64,000 nt of DNA from Corallibacter vietnamensis (GTDB lineage: Bacteria > Bacteroidota > Bacteroidia > Flavobacteriales > Flavobacteriaceae), in contig NZ_BAABBI010000001.1 in assembly GCF_039537875.1 (NCBI RefSeq), forward strand, positions 310,001 to 374,000, in the 5' to 3' direction. Below the pieces are notes generated by a model. It did no database searches and was not told the origin of the DNA. It saw nothing but the letters and a program-made list of their open reading frames with translations. Within the stretch, counting starts at the first letter, position 1. Every line of letters begins with the position of its first letter. The position numbers and the translations under genes are program-made. Below are positions 35,065 to 43,971 of the stretch, piece after piece.

Positions 35065-35140
35065 ACTAATAAAGCTTGAAGAGTGAAGCCTCTTGAAGTA
35101 AGTTTTTTTATAGTAGTATTGTTTAGCTCTATGGCTTGAA

Positions 35141-35470
35141 TTAAAGCTCTTTTGAAGGCTCCCAAAACACGGTATTAAAATCCTGAATTTGGTTATCTTT
35201 TACTTTAACACCTTCGCTTTCTAGTAACTGCTGCATAAGGTTTGTTCCTTCAAAATGATGTTTTCCTGTAAGCAAACCTTTTCTGTTTACAACACGATGA
35301 GCAGGCACATCTTTACCTACAGATCCGTTCATGGCATAACCTACCATTCTAGCACTTTTTGCGGCTCCTAAATATTTTGCTATTGCACCATAACTGGTTA
35401 CACGTCCGTAAGGAATTTGTTTAGCTACTTGATAAACCTTTTCAAAAAAATTAAGAGTCTCTGGTTTCAT
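35141..35470 (-). CDS. MGMT/alkyltransferase-like (ATL) protein
   Basis: This 109-residue protein has the DNA-binding fold of O6-alkylguanine transferases (YGRVTSYGAIAKYLGAAKSA, ARMVGYAMNGS). The active-site motif PCHR is PAHR here (P56-A57-H58-R59), so the acceptor Cys is Ala. It should therefore bind alkylated DNA without repairing it and flag it for nucleotide excision repair, as known for ATL proteins. Its start shares one base with the stop of the upstream LysE-type gene. Confidence 0.9.
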   Translation of the reverse strand: MKPETLNFFEKVYQVAKQIPYGRVTSYGAIAKYLGAAKSARMVGYAMNGSVGKDVPAHRVVNRKGLLTGKHHFEGTNLMQQLLESEGVKVKDNQIQDFNTVFWEPSKEL

Positions 35471-36099
35471 TACATTTCTTTAATGATATTGATTAATGTA
35501 ATAAGCGCCACGATTCCTGTTATACTGCCTATCAGATAATTCATGTTTTTTTGAGAGGTCATTTTTTTTCCTTTAATCTTTTCAAAAAAGAAAATATAGA
35601 TATAGAATATTGCAAAAGAACCCATTGCTGCTCCTGTTATATAAGCTGCGACACTTGTTTTATCAAAATTAAGCCAACCAAAGGACGCCAATGTAATAGC
35701 CATATAAGCTTGAAATGGAATAGGAAACACATTAATGCTAGATAAAAACATGCCTTGAAAAAAACGGCTTGTTTTACTTTTAGCATCAATATCTTCATCT
35801 GGTTTGTCGTTACTTTTAGCTATAAACAAAAAGTATATGGTTACTAGCACAAAAATGACAAATGCAACACGCTGTAATATATCAATAACGTCAGGATGCT
35901 TGTGTAAATACCTAGCAAAAACTGTTGCTATAAGTGTTTGACAGAATACAATAATGCAGGCTCCTATTGAAAAAACAATACCTCTAACATGGCCTTCTTT
36001 TAAGCTAATTTTTGCAGCAGTTATATTTAACAACCCTGGTGGAAGCACTGCAAAAAAAGCGCATATAAATCCTAAAAAAAATACGATTGTTAAATTCAA
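35470..36099 (-). CDS. LysE-family amino-acid exporter-like protein
   Basis: This 209-residue membrane protein has six hydrophobic segments typical of the LysE/RhtB exporters. The N-terminal FLGFICAFFAVLPPGLLNIT with the Pro-Pro-Gly break is characteristic. The substrate is unknown. It overlaps the trmB gene by 4 bp upstream and the ATL gene by one base downstream, so trmB, this gene and ATL form one operon. Confidence 0.87.
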   Translation of the reverse strand: MNLTIVFFLGFICAFFAVLPPGLLNITAAKISLKEGHVRGIVFSIGACIIVFCQTLIATVFARYLHKHPDVIDILQRVAFVIFVLVTIYFLFIAKSNDKPDEDIDAKSKTSRFFQGMFLSSINVFPIPFQAYMAITLASFGWLNFDKTSVAAYITGAAMGSFAIFYIYIFFFEKIKGKKMTSQKNMNYLIGSITGIVALITLINIIKEM

Positions 36100-36776
36100 A
36101 AGTCCTTGATTTTAAATCTAATATACGTAATTGGTTTGTTTTTTTCTAAATATTGGTTTTCATAAAATGTTTGAATACCTGTTACTTCTTCAGGGCTTCC
36201 TTCTTGTCTATATACATCATGATTTGCATATAATACTTCGTGACCTTCGCCATGTAACAACCCTAAAGTGTATCCGTGCATAAACTCACTATCTGTTTTT
36301 AAATTTACAACACCATCTGGTTTCAATATGGTTTTGTAACGCTTTAAAAACGCAGTATTTGTCATTCTATGCTTGGTTCGTTTGTATTTTATTTGCGGAT
36401 CTGGAAATGTAATCCATATTTCATCAATCTCATTTTTTGCAAAAGCGTATTCTACTAACTCTATTTGAGTTCTTAAAAATGCTGCATTTGGTAAGTTTTC
36501 TTCTATCGCTGTTTTAGCGCCTCTCCAAAAACGCGCCCCTTTTATATCAATTCCTATAAAGTTTTTATTAGGATATCTTTTTGCAAGCCCAACTGTATAT
36601 TCTCCTTTACCACAGCCAAGCTCTAAAATTAATGGGTTATCGTTTTTAAAAAATGTTTTATTCCATTGTCCTTTCATCTTGTATTCGCCATCTACAAGAT
36701 CTGGTCTTGACGGTTGAAATACGTTTGCAAAGGTTTCGTTTTCTCTAAATCTTCTTAATTTATTCTTACTTCCCAC
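36096..36776 (-). CDS. trmB: tRNA (guanine-46-N7)-methyltransferase TrmB
   Basis: TrmB places m7G at position 46 of tRNA. The 226-residue protein has SAM motif LILELGCGKGEYTVGLAKRY (about residues 48-67), IGIDIKGARFWRGAKTA, the RNA-substrate motif WITFPDPQIKYKRTKHRM near residue 120, and PDGVVNLKTDSEFMHGY. It is the first gene of the trmB-LysE-ATL operon and is divergent from the next glycosyltransferase. Confidence 0.96.
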   Translation of the reverse strand: MGSKNKLRRFRENETFANVFQPSRPDLVDGEYKMKGQWNKTFFKNDNPLILELGCGKGEYTVGLAKRYPNKNFIGIDIKGARFWRGAKTAIEENLPNAAFLRTQIELVEYAFAKNEIDEIWITFPDPQIKYKRTKHRMTNTAFLKRYKTILKPDGVVNLKTDSEFMHGYTLGLLHGEGHEVLYANHDVYRQEGSPEEVTGIQTFYENQYLEKNKPITYIRFKIKDF

Positions 36777-36843
36777 GGATTGATTTAATGTTTAATATAA
36801 GATTCGGTAAAATTACGGAAATATATGAGAGTTTATATATGCT

Positions 36844-36851
36844 TATCTTTG
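36844..36851 (+). promoter_or_regulatory. -7 element of the GT-B glycosyltransferase gene
   Basis: TATCTTTG matches TAnnTTTG and lies 31 bp before the ATG at 36883. No clear TTG is seen about 20 bp upstream. Confidence 0.5.
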
Positions 36852-36882
36852 TTTTTAAATCTTATTGAAACACTTATAATTA

Positions 36883-37941
36883 ATGAAAAGGCGAATTTTA
36901 GTAGCTCCTTTAAACTGGGGTTTAGGGCACGCAACGCGTTGTATTCCTATAATACACGCCTTGATTACAAACAACTTTGAGCCTATAATTGCTAGTGATG
37001 GTGCTGCGCTGAATTTATTAAAAAAGGAATTTCCTGATTTACAACATCTAGAGCTACCATCTTACAACATTACGTATTCTAAAAAAGGTGCTTACTTTAA
37101 ATTAAAGCTACTTAAAAATTCACCTAAAATGCTAACCACATTAAAGGCTGAAAAAAAGGCTGTAAAAAAAATCATTGAAGATTATAGCATCTCTGGTATT
37201 ATTTCAGACAACCGTTTTGGTGTTTCTAGCAAGCACATCCCTTCTGTTTTTATAACTCATCAATTACAGGTTTTAAGTGGTAACACAACATGGTTTAGCT
37301 CTAAAATGCATCAAAAAATCATAAAAAAGTTTGATGAATGCTGGGTTCCTGATAATATAGGAGAACCTAATTTAAGCGGAAAACTGGGACATATTGATAT
37401 TCCTAAACTCAAGGTTAAACATATAGGACCATTAAGTAGGCTACAAAAAACACAAAACAGTAAAATGACTTACAGTGCTATGGTATTGTTATCTGGTCCT
37501 GAACCGCAACGAACATTGCTAGAAGAAAAACTACTTAAATCTTTTAAAACTTATAAAGGCTCTGTTTTATTTGTAAGAGGTGTTATTGAAGGTGAGCCTT
37601 TATCAAAAACACAAGATCACATTACTATATACAATTATATGACGAGTCAAATGCTTGAAGAAGCTATTAACTCAAGTGCTTTTATAATATCACGATCAGG
37701 ATATACAACGGTAATGGACTTAGCACAATTAGGCAAAAAAGCTTTTTTTATACCTACTCCGGGACAATTTGAACAAGAATATTTAGCTGAAAGATTAACT
37801 AAAACAGGCTTGGTTCCTAGTTGCAAACAATCTGAATTTAGTATTGACAAATTAAAAGAGATAGATAATTACAAAGGGTTATCTGACTTTGATTATGAGA
37901 TAAATTATAAAAAATTATTCAAGCTTTTCAAGACTGAATGA
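36883..37941 (+). CDS. GT-B glycosyltransferase (MurG/GT28-like)
   Basis: This 352-residue protein has the N-terminal signature RRILVAPLNWGLGHATRCIP of GT-B enzymes related to MurG and to predicted archaeal/bacterial UDP-sugar transferases. The C-terminal nucleotide-sugar region is SAFIISRSGYTTVMDLAQLG (about residues 264-283) followed by AFFIPTPGQFEQEYLAERL. It lacks a signal peptide and is probably a peripheral membrane enzyme. It ends 27 bp inside the convergent histidine kinase gene. Sugar and acceptor are unknown. Confidence 0.82.
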   Translation: MKRRILVAPLNWGLGHATRCIPIIHALITNNFEPIIASDGAALNLLKKEFPDLQHLELPSYNITYSKKGAYFKLKLLKNSPKMLTTLKAEKKAVKKIIEDYSISGIISDNRFGVSSKHIPSVFITHQLQVLSGNTTWFSSKMHQKIIKKFDECWVPDNIGEPNLSGKLGHIDIPKLKVKHIGPLSRLQKTQNSKMTYSAMVLLSGPEPQRTLLEEKLLKSFKTYKGSVLFVRGVIEGEPLSKTQDHITIYNYMTSQMLEEAINSSAFIISRSGYTTVMDLAQLGKKAFFIPTPGQFEQEYLAERLTKTGLVPSCKQSEFSIDKLKEIDNYKGLSDFDYEINYKKLFKLFKTE

Positions 37942-38955
37942 GAACTCACTTCCTACACCTAATTCACTTTCTATATAAATGCGCTCATCGTGTGCTTCTA
38001 TAATATGCTTGACGATAGATAAGCCTAAACCAGAACCGCCTTCTTTTCTTGAGCCACTTTTATCAACTCTGAAAAACCGTTCAAAAATTCTAGATAAATG
38101 TTCTTGAGCAATACCTTCTCCATTGTCTGTTACTCTAACTATAACTTTGTTTTTTATTAAGTTTTCTATACTTACTTCTGTAGTTCCTTTTTCTCTACCG
38201 TATTTGATTGAGTTCACTATCAGATTGGTAAGCACTTGTTGTATGCGTTCTTTATCTGCATGAACTATAATAGGGTTAGGATAATCCATATCAAAAGTTA
38301 GTGTAATCTTTTTCTTGGCCGCTTTCATTTCTAGTAATTCAAAAACACCAGTAACCAACTCAACAATATCAAAAGATTCTATGTTTAAACTTAAATCACC
38401 AACTTCTAACTTGGTAATCATATCTAAATCTTTTACAATGTAAATGAGGCGTTCTACACCTTTATTTGCCCTATTAAGGTATTTGGTTCTTATTTTTTTA
38501 TCCTCAATAGCTCCATCAATTAAGGTTAACAAATACCCTTGTACGGTAAACAATGGTGTTTTAAGTTCATGAGAAACATTTCCAATAAACTCTTTACGGT
38601 ATTCCTCTCGCACCTTAAGCGTTTCAATTTCTAGCTTTTTATCTTTTGCATACCTATCAATTTCTCTTGTAAGCCTAGCCATATCTGTAGTAATAGGCTG
38701 TTTTGTAAGTGAGGTAGACTCAAGCAATGTAAGATCGTCATATATTTTTTTTACTCGTCTGTATATAAAACGCTCTACACGATATTGTATTATTAAAAAG
38801 CATACTATGTATGATATAGCTGCAAATGCTAGTAGAAGAAGATAATTCAATGAATCTTCTATGTATAAAAAAACACTCAAAAGGAGTGTTTGTATGATTG
38901 TGATAAAAAGCGAAGTCCTTATCGCAAACTTATATGTTTTTTTTAATTTTTGCAT
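37915..38955 (-). CDS. PhoR-like sensor histidine kinase
   Basis: This 346-residue kinase has two N-terminal membrane helices (about residues 10-55) with almost no extracytoplasmic loop, a cytoplasmic linker, the dimerisation/phosphoacceptor region FIGNVSHELKTPLFTVQGYL with His129, and a HATPase domain with NLIVNSIKYG (N box), VTDNGEGIAQEHLSRIFERF and GGSGLGLSIVKHI (G boxes). It is cotranscribed with the response regulator upstream (one-base overlap). In flavobacteria this pair is usually annotated PhoR/PhoB-like; the signal is not proven to be phosphate. Confidence 0.94.
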   Translation of the reverse strand: MQKLKKTYKFAIRTSLFITIIQTLLLSVFLYIEDSLNYLLLLAFAAISYIVCFLIIQYRVERFIYRRVKKIYDDLTLLESTSLTKQPITTDMARLTREIDRYAKDKKLEIETLKVREEYRKEFIGNVSHELKTPLFTVQGYLLTLIDGAIEDKKIRTKYLNRANKGVERLIYIVKDLDMITKLEVGDLSLNIESFDIVELVTGVFELLEMKAAKKKITLTFDMDYPNPIIVHADKERIQQVLTNLIVNSIKYGREKGTTEVSIENLIKNKVIVRVTDNGEGIAQEHLSRIFERFFRVDKSGSRKEGGSGLGLSIVKHIIEAHDERIYIESELGVGSEFSFSLEKLE

Positions 38956-39638
38956 TAGTCTACAAACTTATAGCCTACACCTTTTACAGTTTTAAAAGAT
39001 TTATCTCCAATTTTTTCTCGTAGTTTTCTAATGTGTACATCTATAGTTCTTCCTCCTACAACTACTTCGTTACCCCAAACTTTGTCTAGAATCTCTTCTC
39101 TTTTAAAAACTTTTCCTGGCTTAGATGCTAGCAAAGATAATAATTCAAACTCTTTTCTAGGCAATACAATTTCTTTGTCTTTAAGGGTGATTTTATATTC
39201 GTCTCTATCTATTACTAAGTGCCCTATTTTCACTTTAGATTCAGCTGCCTCTTCATCTTTAAGACGTCTTAATAATGCTTTTACTTTACTAACCAAAACT
39301 TTAGGTTTAATAGGCTTTGTGATATAATCATCTGCACCAGCATCAAAACCTGCTACTTGAGAGTAGTCTTCTCCACGCGCTGTTAAAAAAGTAATAATGG
39401 TGTCTTTTAAATCTGGAATTTTACGTATTTGCTCACAAGCTTCAATACCGTCCATTTCAGGCATCATTACATCAAGAATGATGAGTTGTGGTTTTTCTTT
39501 TTTTGCTTTCTTTACAGCTTCAACACCGTTTTCAGCCGTTGATACTTGATAACCTTCTGCAGATAGGTTATAACCTACTATTTCTAAAATATCTGGCTCG
39601 TCATCTACTAAAAGTATTTTTATATCCTTTTTTTTCAT
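38955..39638 (-). CDS. PhoB/OmpR-family response regulator
   Basis: This 227-residue response regulator has receiver acidic residues in LLVDDEPD, phosphorylated D56 in LIILDVMMPEMDG, and Lys in DYITKPIKPKV near residue 105. The winged-helix DNA-binding domain (about residues 130-227) has LPRKEFELLSLLASKPGKVF and the recognition segment VVVGGRTIDVHIRKLREKIG. It is the first gene of the operon with the PhoR-like kinase. A 12-bp inverted repeat with one mismatch (39668-39679 with 39707-39718) lies in the promoter region. Confidence 0.95.
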   Translation of the reverse strand: MKKKDIKILLVDDEPDILEIVGYNLSAEGYQVSTAENGVEAVKKAKKEKPQLIILDVMMPEMDGIEACEQIRKIPDLKDTIITFLTARGEDYSQVAGFDAGADDYITKPIKPKVLVSKVKALLRRLKDEEAAESKVKIGHLVIDRDEYKITLKDKEIVLPRKEFELLSLLASKPGKVFKREEILDKVWGNEVVVGGRTIDVHIRKLREKIGDKSFKTVKGVGYKFVD

Positions 39639-39907
39639 GTGTCTTTGTATTTTATTTCAATAATCACATGTAACATCTAAAAAAAAACAAAAGCGCTTAT
39701 AACAAGTAGATGTTGCATTTATATGTTATTTTAGTGAGTAAAGATAAAATTAATAAAGATGTCTTATTACAAATATAAGATTAATAACAATAACGTAACG
39801 TATAACTTACACTGACATAAAATTACCTTTACCTTCTATTAGGTTTAACTTTTTTTTGGTATAAATTTTGAATACATATTAGTATCTTTAATATATATCT
39901 TTATTAT

Positions 39908-40243
39908 ATGGCACATAAAATTACACTTTATCTATGTTTTATATTTAGCATGTTGATTGCTGAAAGTGTTTTTAGCCAATCTTTGTATGAAAACAATACT
40001 CCTGTTGAAAACATTGAAGGCTTATCTATATACCCAAACCCTGTAAGTAATGGCAAAGTATATATTATAACAAAAGGAAATTTCAACAAGGAAGTAGAGA
40101 TTTATAATGTTTTAGGAAAACGTATTTTAAAAAAAACTCTTACTTCTAAAGAATTAAATATCGCTCAATTAAAAGCAGGTGTGTATATTATTAAAGTTAC
40201 TGAAAAGAATATAGCCGCTACCAGAAAACTTATTATAAAGTAA
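39908..40243 (+). CDS. Very short T9SS type A sorting-domain protein
   Basis: This 111-residue secreted protein has a signal peptide (CFIFSMLIAESVFSQ) followed after only about a dozen residues by a T9SS type A sorting domain: LSIYPNPVSNGKVYI, KEVEIYNVLGKRILKK, LNIAQLKAGVYIIKVTE and the final basic ATRKLIIK. No separate passenger domain is left, so the mature protein would be almost only the sorting tail. It may be a remnant of a larger cargo gene or a small cargo in its own right. It is alone, 105 bp before the next T9SS gene. Confidence 0.85.
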   Translation: MAHKITLYLCFIFSMLIAESVFSQSLYENNTPVENIEGLSIYPNPVSNGKVYIITKGNFNKEVEIYNVLGKRILKKTLTSKELNIAQLKAGVYIIKVTEKNIAATRKLIIK

Positions 40244-40290
40244 CATTAACATTATCTTATTGTAAAAAAGCGACTTAAACACTTCACGCA

Positions 40291-40322
40291 TTGGCATAAG
40301 TTCTAAAATCTCTGTATATTTG
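40291..40322 (+). promoter_or_regulatory. Promoter of the 591-residue T9SS cargo gene
   Basis: TTG at 40291-40293, a 21-nt spacer and TATATTTG at 40315-40322 match the consensus; the leader to the ATG at 40349 would be about 20 nt. Confidence 0.7.
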
Positions 40323-40348
40323 TTATTCAAATTTTTATATAAGATATT

Positions 40349-42124
40349 ATGAAGAAACTTTACTTTTTATTATTTACAGTATTAATATCGACTATCTCTT
40401 TTGGACAAGTTGTTATTAATGAAATTGATGCTGACACACCAGGCACTGACATGGCGGAGTTTATCGAATTAAAAGGAACACCTAACGCTTCTTTAGACGG
40501 GTTAGTTGTTGTACTATTTAACGGTAGTAATGACACTAGTTATGCCGCATTTGATTTAGATGGGATGTCATTAGATTCAAATGGTTTTTTTATTTTAGGA
40601 AACACAGGTCTTTCTCCTGATGTTGATTTAGGTGCTAGTAATTCTTTACAAAACGGAGCTGATGCTGTTGCAGTATATACTGCTAATGACTCTGATTTCC
40701 CTAATGGTACTGGAGTAACTAGTGTAGGATTAGTTGATGCTATTGTTTATGGCACTTCTGATGCTGACGACACTGAATTACTATCAGGATTAGGAGAAAC
40801 AGTACAATATGACGAGAGCTTAAATAGTGCTAATGACACTGAATCATTACAACTAAACGCAGCAGGTACAGCTTACGAAACTAAAGCTCCTACTTATAGA
40901 TTAGAAAACAATGCTGCTGTATGCGAATTAAGTCTAACAACAACTACTGCAATTTGTGATGACTTTACTGTAAACACAGACACTTATACAGCTACAGTAG
41001 ATTTTTCTGGTGGAGGAACAAGTTCTTATACTGTAACTGCTAGCTCTGGAACAGTAGACTTAACAAACGGAGACCCATCAACAGATGCGTCAGGTACTAT
41101 AACTGTAACAGGCGTAACAGAAGGTGTTAATGTTGTAATTACTGTAATTAACGGAACATTATGTAATCTAGACTCAACGATTACTGCTCCTGTTTGCGAG
41201 CCAGCAATTACACTACCTCATTACGAAGGTTTTAATTATACTGTTGGAGCTGATTTAGGCGACCAACCAAATTGGTCTAACTTTAGTGGTTCTGATAATC
41301 CTATTGATGTTATTTCTGGAAATTTAAACTACCCTAATTTAGAAAACCCAACAGGAAACTCTATTCACTTAGAAGGTGGTTTTATTGATTCTGAACTTGT
41401 ATTTGAACCTGCAACTTCTGGTGAAGTATTTGCTTCTTTTATAATAAATGTCCGTGACTTATCAAATATTACAGATTTAACAGATGGTGGTTACTTTGCT
41501 GTTCTTGGTAATTTTGATGCAAGGTTATGGGTTCATCCTGATACAGATCCTGTAGGCACAACTTATGATATTGCCATTACAAATAGCGGATCTGCTTCAA
41601 GCTTCTCTACACAAAAATTCAATATCAATGAAAATGTATTTATTGTAATGAGTTACAATATTTCTACTGGAGGAATAAGCGCTTGGGTTAATCCTGATAG
41701 TAATGATCTTGGTGGCACTGCTCCAACAGCATTACTTACTGATACTGATTCTTCACCTTCATCATTAATTGATAAATTTGTTTTGAGACAAGATTCAACA
41801 GGAGAAACACCGTCAATAGATTTTGATGAATTACGCATTGGAACTTCATGGGCTGACGTTACTCCTAATCTATTATCAACAAGCCTTTTTGAAGCTAACA
41901 ATTTTAATATTTACCCTAACCCTGTAACAAATGGAATTGTAAATATCTCAAGTAATTCTAACGAAGCAATAAAAGTTGCTGTATATGATATTCTAGGAAA
42001 ACAAGTGCTAAATAACACATTAACAAATAACACATTAAATGTTTCATCTTTAAATTCTGGTGTTTACATTTTAAGATTATCTCAAAACAACAACACAACC
42101 AGTAAAAAACTTATTATCAAGTAA
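40349..42124 (+). CDS. Secreted T9SS cargo with lamin-tail-like domain
   Basis: This 591-residue exported protein has a signal peptide (KKLYFLLFTVLISTISFGQ), an N-terminal lamin-tail-like segment (VVINEIDADTPGTDMAEFIE to about residue 185), a Cys-bounded Thr/Ser-rich module of about 95 residues (SLTTTTAICDDFTVNTDTY to PVCEP, near 190-285), a lectin-like region (YEGFNYTVGADLGDQPNWSN, about 290-505) and the C-terminal sorting domain (FNIYPNPVTNGIVNISSN, YDILGKQVL, SGVYILRL, SKKLIIK). The Cys-bounded module is repeated in the next gene. Surface attachment or release by the T9SS is expected; the binding partner is unknown. Confidence 0.85.
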   Translation: MKKLYFLLFTVLISTISFGQVVINEIDADTPGTDMAEFIELKGTPNASLDGLVVVLFNGSNDTSYAAFDLDGMSLDSNGFFILGNTGLSPDVDLGASNSLQNGADAVAVYTANDSDFPNGTGVTSVGLVDAIVYGTSDADDTELLSGLGETVQYDESLNSANDTESLQLNAAGTAYETKAPTYRLENNAAVCELSLTTTTAICDDFTVNTDTYTATVDFSGGGTSSYTVTASSGTVDLTNGDPSTDASGTITVTGVTEGVNVVITVINGTLCNLDSTITAPVCEPAITLPHYEGFNYTVGADLGDQPNWSNFSGSDNPIDVISGNLNYPNLENPTGNSIHLEGGFIDSELVFEPATSGEVFASFIINVRDLSNITDLTDGGYFAVLGNFDARLWVHPDTDPVGTTYDIAITNSGSASSFSTQKFNINENVFIVMSYNISTGGISAWVNPDSNDLGGTAPTALLTDTDSSPSSLIDKFVLRQDSTGETPSIDFDELRIGTSWADVTPNLLSTSLFEANNFNIYPNPVTNGIVNISSNSNEAIKVAVYDILGKQVLNNTLTNNTLNVSSLNSGVYILRLSQNNNTTSKKLIIK

Positions 42125-42151
42125 TTACAAGTTTAACATTATTAAATCATT

Positions 42152-42180
42152 AAAAGCCAACTATTAAGTTGGCTTTTTTT
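42152..42180 (+). terminator. Terminator after the 591-residue T9SS gene
   Basis: An 11-bp stem AAAAGCCAACT/AGTTGGCTTTT (42152-42162 with 42167-42177) runs into Ts. It overlaps the -33 region of the next promoter. Confidence 0.8.
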
Positions 42181-42199
42181 GTTTATGCCACTACTTTTG
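42169..42199 (+). promoter_or_regulatory. Promoter of the 557-residue T9SS cargo gene
   Basis: TTG at 42169-42171, 20-nt spacer, TACTTTTG at 42192-42199. The TTG lies in the 3' arm of the preceding terminator. Confidence 0.65.
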
Positions 42200-42225
42200 C
42201 CTCAAATAAATCACAAATTTTAATT

Positions 42226-43899
42226 ATGAAAAACATTTACGCACTATTACTATTTTTTTTAATTTCTACATACTCTTTCTGTCAGACAGAAATTTACAGT
42301 CAAGATTTTGAAACATTAAATGATGGCTATACAGCTTCAACTACTGAAGGCTCTTCTGATATAGATGTATTTAACAGAGTAAATCCTAATTTAGGAGGTA
42401 ATTCATCATATATATGGGCCGTTGAAGACACAAATGCTGCACCCGCTACTATTACACTAGATCAAATTGATGTTACTGGTTATTCTGATTTCACATTCAA
42501 CATTGATATGATAGCCCACCACTTTAAAGATTGGGATGACGATGACACCTTTTCTATTACTTATTCTTTAGATGGCGGATCTAGCCAAAATCTACTTTGG
42601 GTAAGAAATGCCGGAGGAACGTACAATGAAGCAGCTTCTTTAGACACTGATTTTGATGGTATTGGAGATTGCGGAACAGGTGTTTTACCTGCATTAGTAA
42701 CAGGAACAAGTGGATGTACTGTGACAGAAAATACATTTGCTACATTTTCATCTGCTGTTATAACTTTAAATGGAAACTCTACATTAGATATTGTTCTTTC
42801 TTTTGAAGGGTTTACATCTACTGATGAAGGTATTTATTTAGATAACATTTCTGTTACAGCAAACTCTTCTTCTTGTACTGCTTCACTTACAACCAACACA
42901 GCTACATGTGATGCTATTAATATTGGAGTAGATACATACACTGCTACTTTTGATTTTTTAAATGGAAGTGAAACAGATGCTTTCACGGTTACAGCTTCTA
43001 CAGGAACAGCTAGTGTAAGCACAATTTCTACTGATGGTACAATTACTGTTACAGGTATCAACGAAGGGACTGACGTTACTTTAACTTTAACCAATGAAAA
43101 CTGTACTCTTTCACAGAGCTTTACTTCTCCAAGCTGCGAACCTACACAAACAACATGTTTTGACTTAAGCAACGGAACTGAAAAATTTGAAATATTCACT
43201 AACACAGAAAACACTAACGGCGATATTTGGACATTAAGCAGTGGCGTTTATAACATGAACGGATACTGTGGTGGTGGATGCGCTGAACCTGTAAACTCTT
43301 GGTTACTTTTTGGTCCACTTGACATGAGCGGTGTAACAGACCTTACATTAAAGTTTGATGCACAAGAAAATTATGGAGATACGCCACTAGCAGTAAACTA
43401 CACGGCAAACTATTCTGGTTGCCCTGATGATACAACGTGGTCACTTTTACAAACAATCACAGAAAGCGATGAAGGACTTGTAGAAGTTGATTTATCAAGC
43501 TTATCTGGAACAGATGTATTTATTAGTATTCAATATTTAGATGATGGCGCTGATGGTTATTCTGACTGGAATTTATCTAATGTAGAGTTAGTTACTTACA
43601 GCAACTGCCCTGTATTAGGAACTAGACCGACATCTAGCTGCGAATCTTTATCAACTGTTAATGTAACTACAAATGTGTTTTCTGTATTTCCTAATCCAAC
43701 AAACACAGGATTTGTAAACATCACTAGTCCTTCAAACGAAAAAATTAATGTAACAGTATTTGATATGTTAGGCAAACAAGTATTAACAAATACGATTACA
43801 AACAACACACTTAATGTATCAACATTACATGCTGGTATATACATAGTAAACATTAATCAAAACGGACAAACAGCTACAAAAAAACTAGTAGTTAAATAA
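42226..43899 (+). CDS. Secreted T9SS cargo with repeated Cys-bounded module
   Basis: The ATG at 42226 gives a signal peptide (KNIYALLLFFLISTYSFCQ); an in-frame start at 42169 would fall in the terminator and promoter. The 557-residue protein has a jelly-roll-like N-terminal domain (about 25-215; LNDGYTASTTEGSSDIDVF, YSDFTFNIDMIAHHF), a Cys-bounded module (ASLTTNTATCDAINIGVDTY to SPSCEP, about 217-305) matching the one in the gene upstream, a second beta domain with several Cys (YNMNGYCGGGCAEPVNSW, about 345-355), and the T9SS tail (FSVFPNPTNTGFVNITSP, FDMLGKQVL, AGIYIVNI, TKKLVVK). Its ligand is unknown. Confidence 0.85.
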   Translation: MKNIYALLLFFLISTYSFCQTEIYSQDFETLNDGYTASTTEGSSDIDVFNRVNPNLGGNSSYIWAVEDTNAAPATITLDQIDVTGYSDFTFNIDMIAHHFKDWDDDDTFSITYSLDGGSSQNLLWVRNAGGTYNEAASLDTDFDGIGDCGTGVLPALVTGTSGCTVTENTFATFSSAVITLNGNSTLDIVLSFEGFTSTDEGIYLDNISVTANSSSCTASLTTNTATCDAINIGVDTYTATFDFLNGSETDAFTVTASTGTASVSTISTDGTITVTGINEGTDVTLTLTNENCTLSQSFTSPSCEPTQTTCFDLSNGTEKFEIFTNTENTNGDIWTLSSGVYNMNGYCGGGCAEPVNSWLLFGPLDMSGVTDLTLKFDAQENYGDTPLAVNYTANYSGCPDDTTWSLLQTITESDEGLVEVDLSSLSGTDVFISIQYLDDGADGYSDWNLSNVELVTYSNCPVLGTRPTSSCESLSTVNVTTNVFSVFPNPTNTGFVNITSPSNEKINVTVFDMLGKQVLTNTITNNTLNVSTLHAGIYIVNINQNGQTATKKLVVK

Positions 43900-43920
43900 T
43901 CTTCTTTTAGATACAATTTT

Positions 43921-43955
43921 AAAAAGCGTTACCACTGGTAGCGCTTTTTATTTTT
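43921..43955 (+). terminator. Terminator after the 557-residue T9SS gene
   Basis: A 12-bp stem AAAAGCGTTACC/GGTAGCGCTTTT (one G-T pair) with loop ACT, followed by T-rich sequence. Confidence 0.8.
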
Positions 43956-43971
43956 ATATACTTTTGTACTT

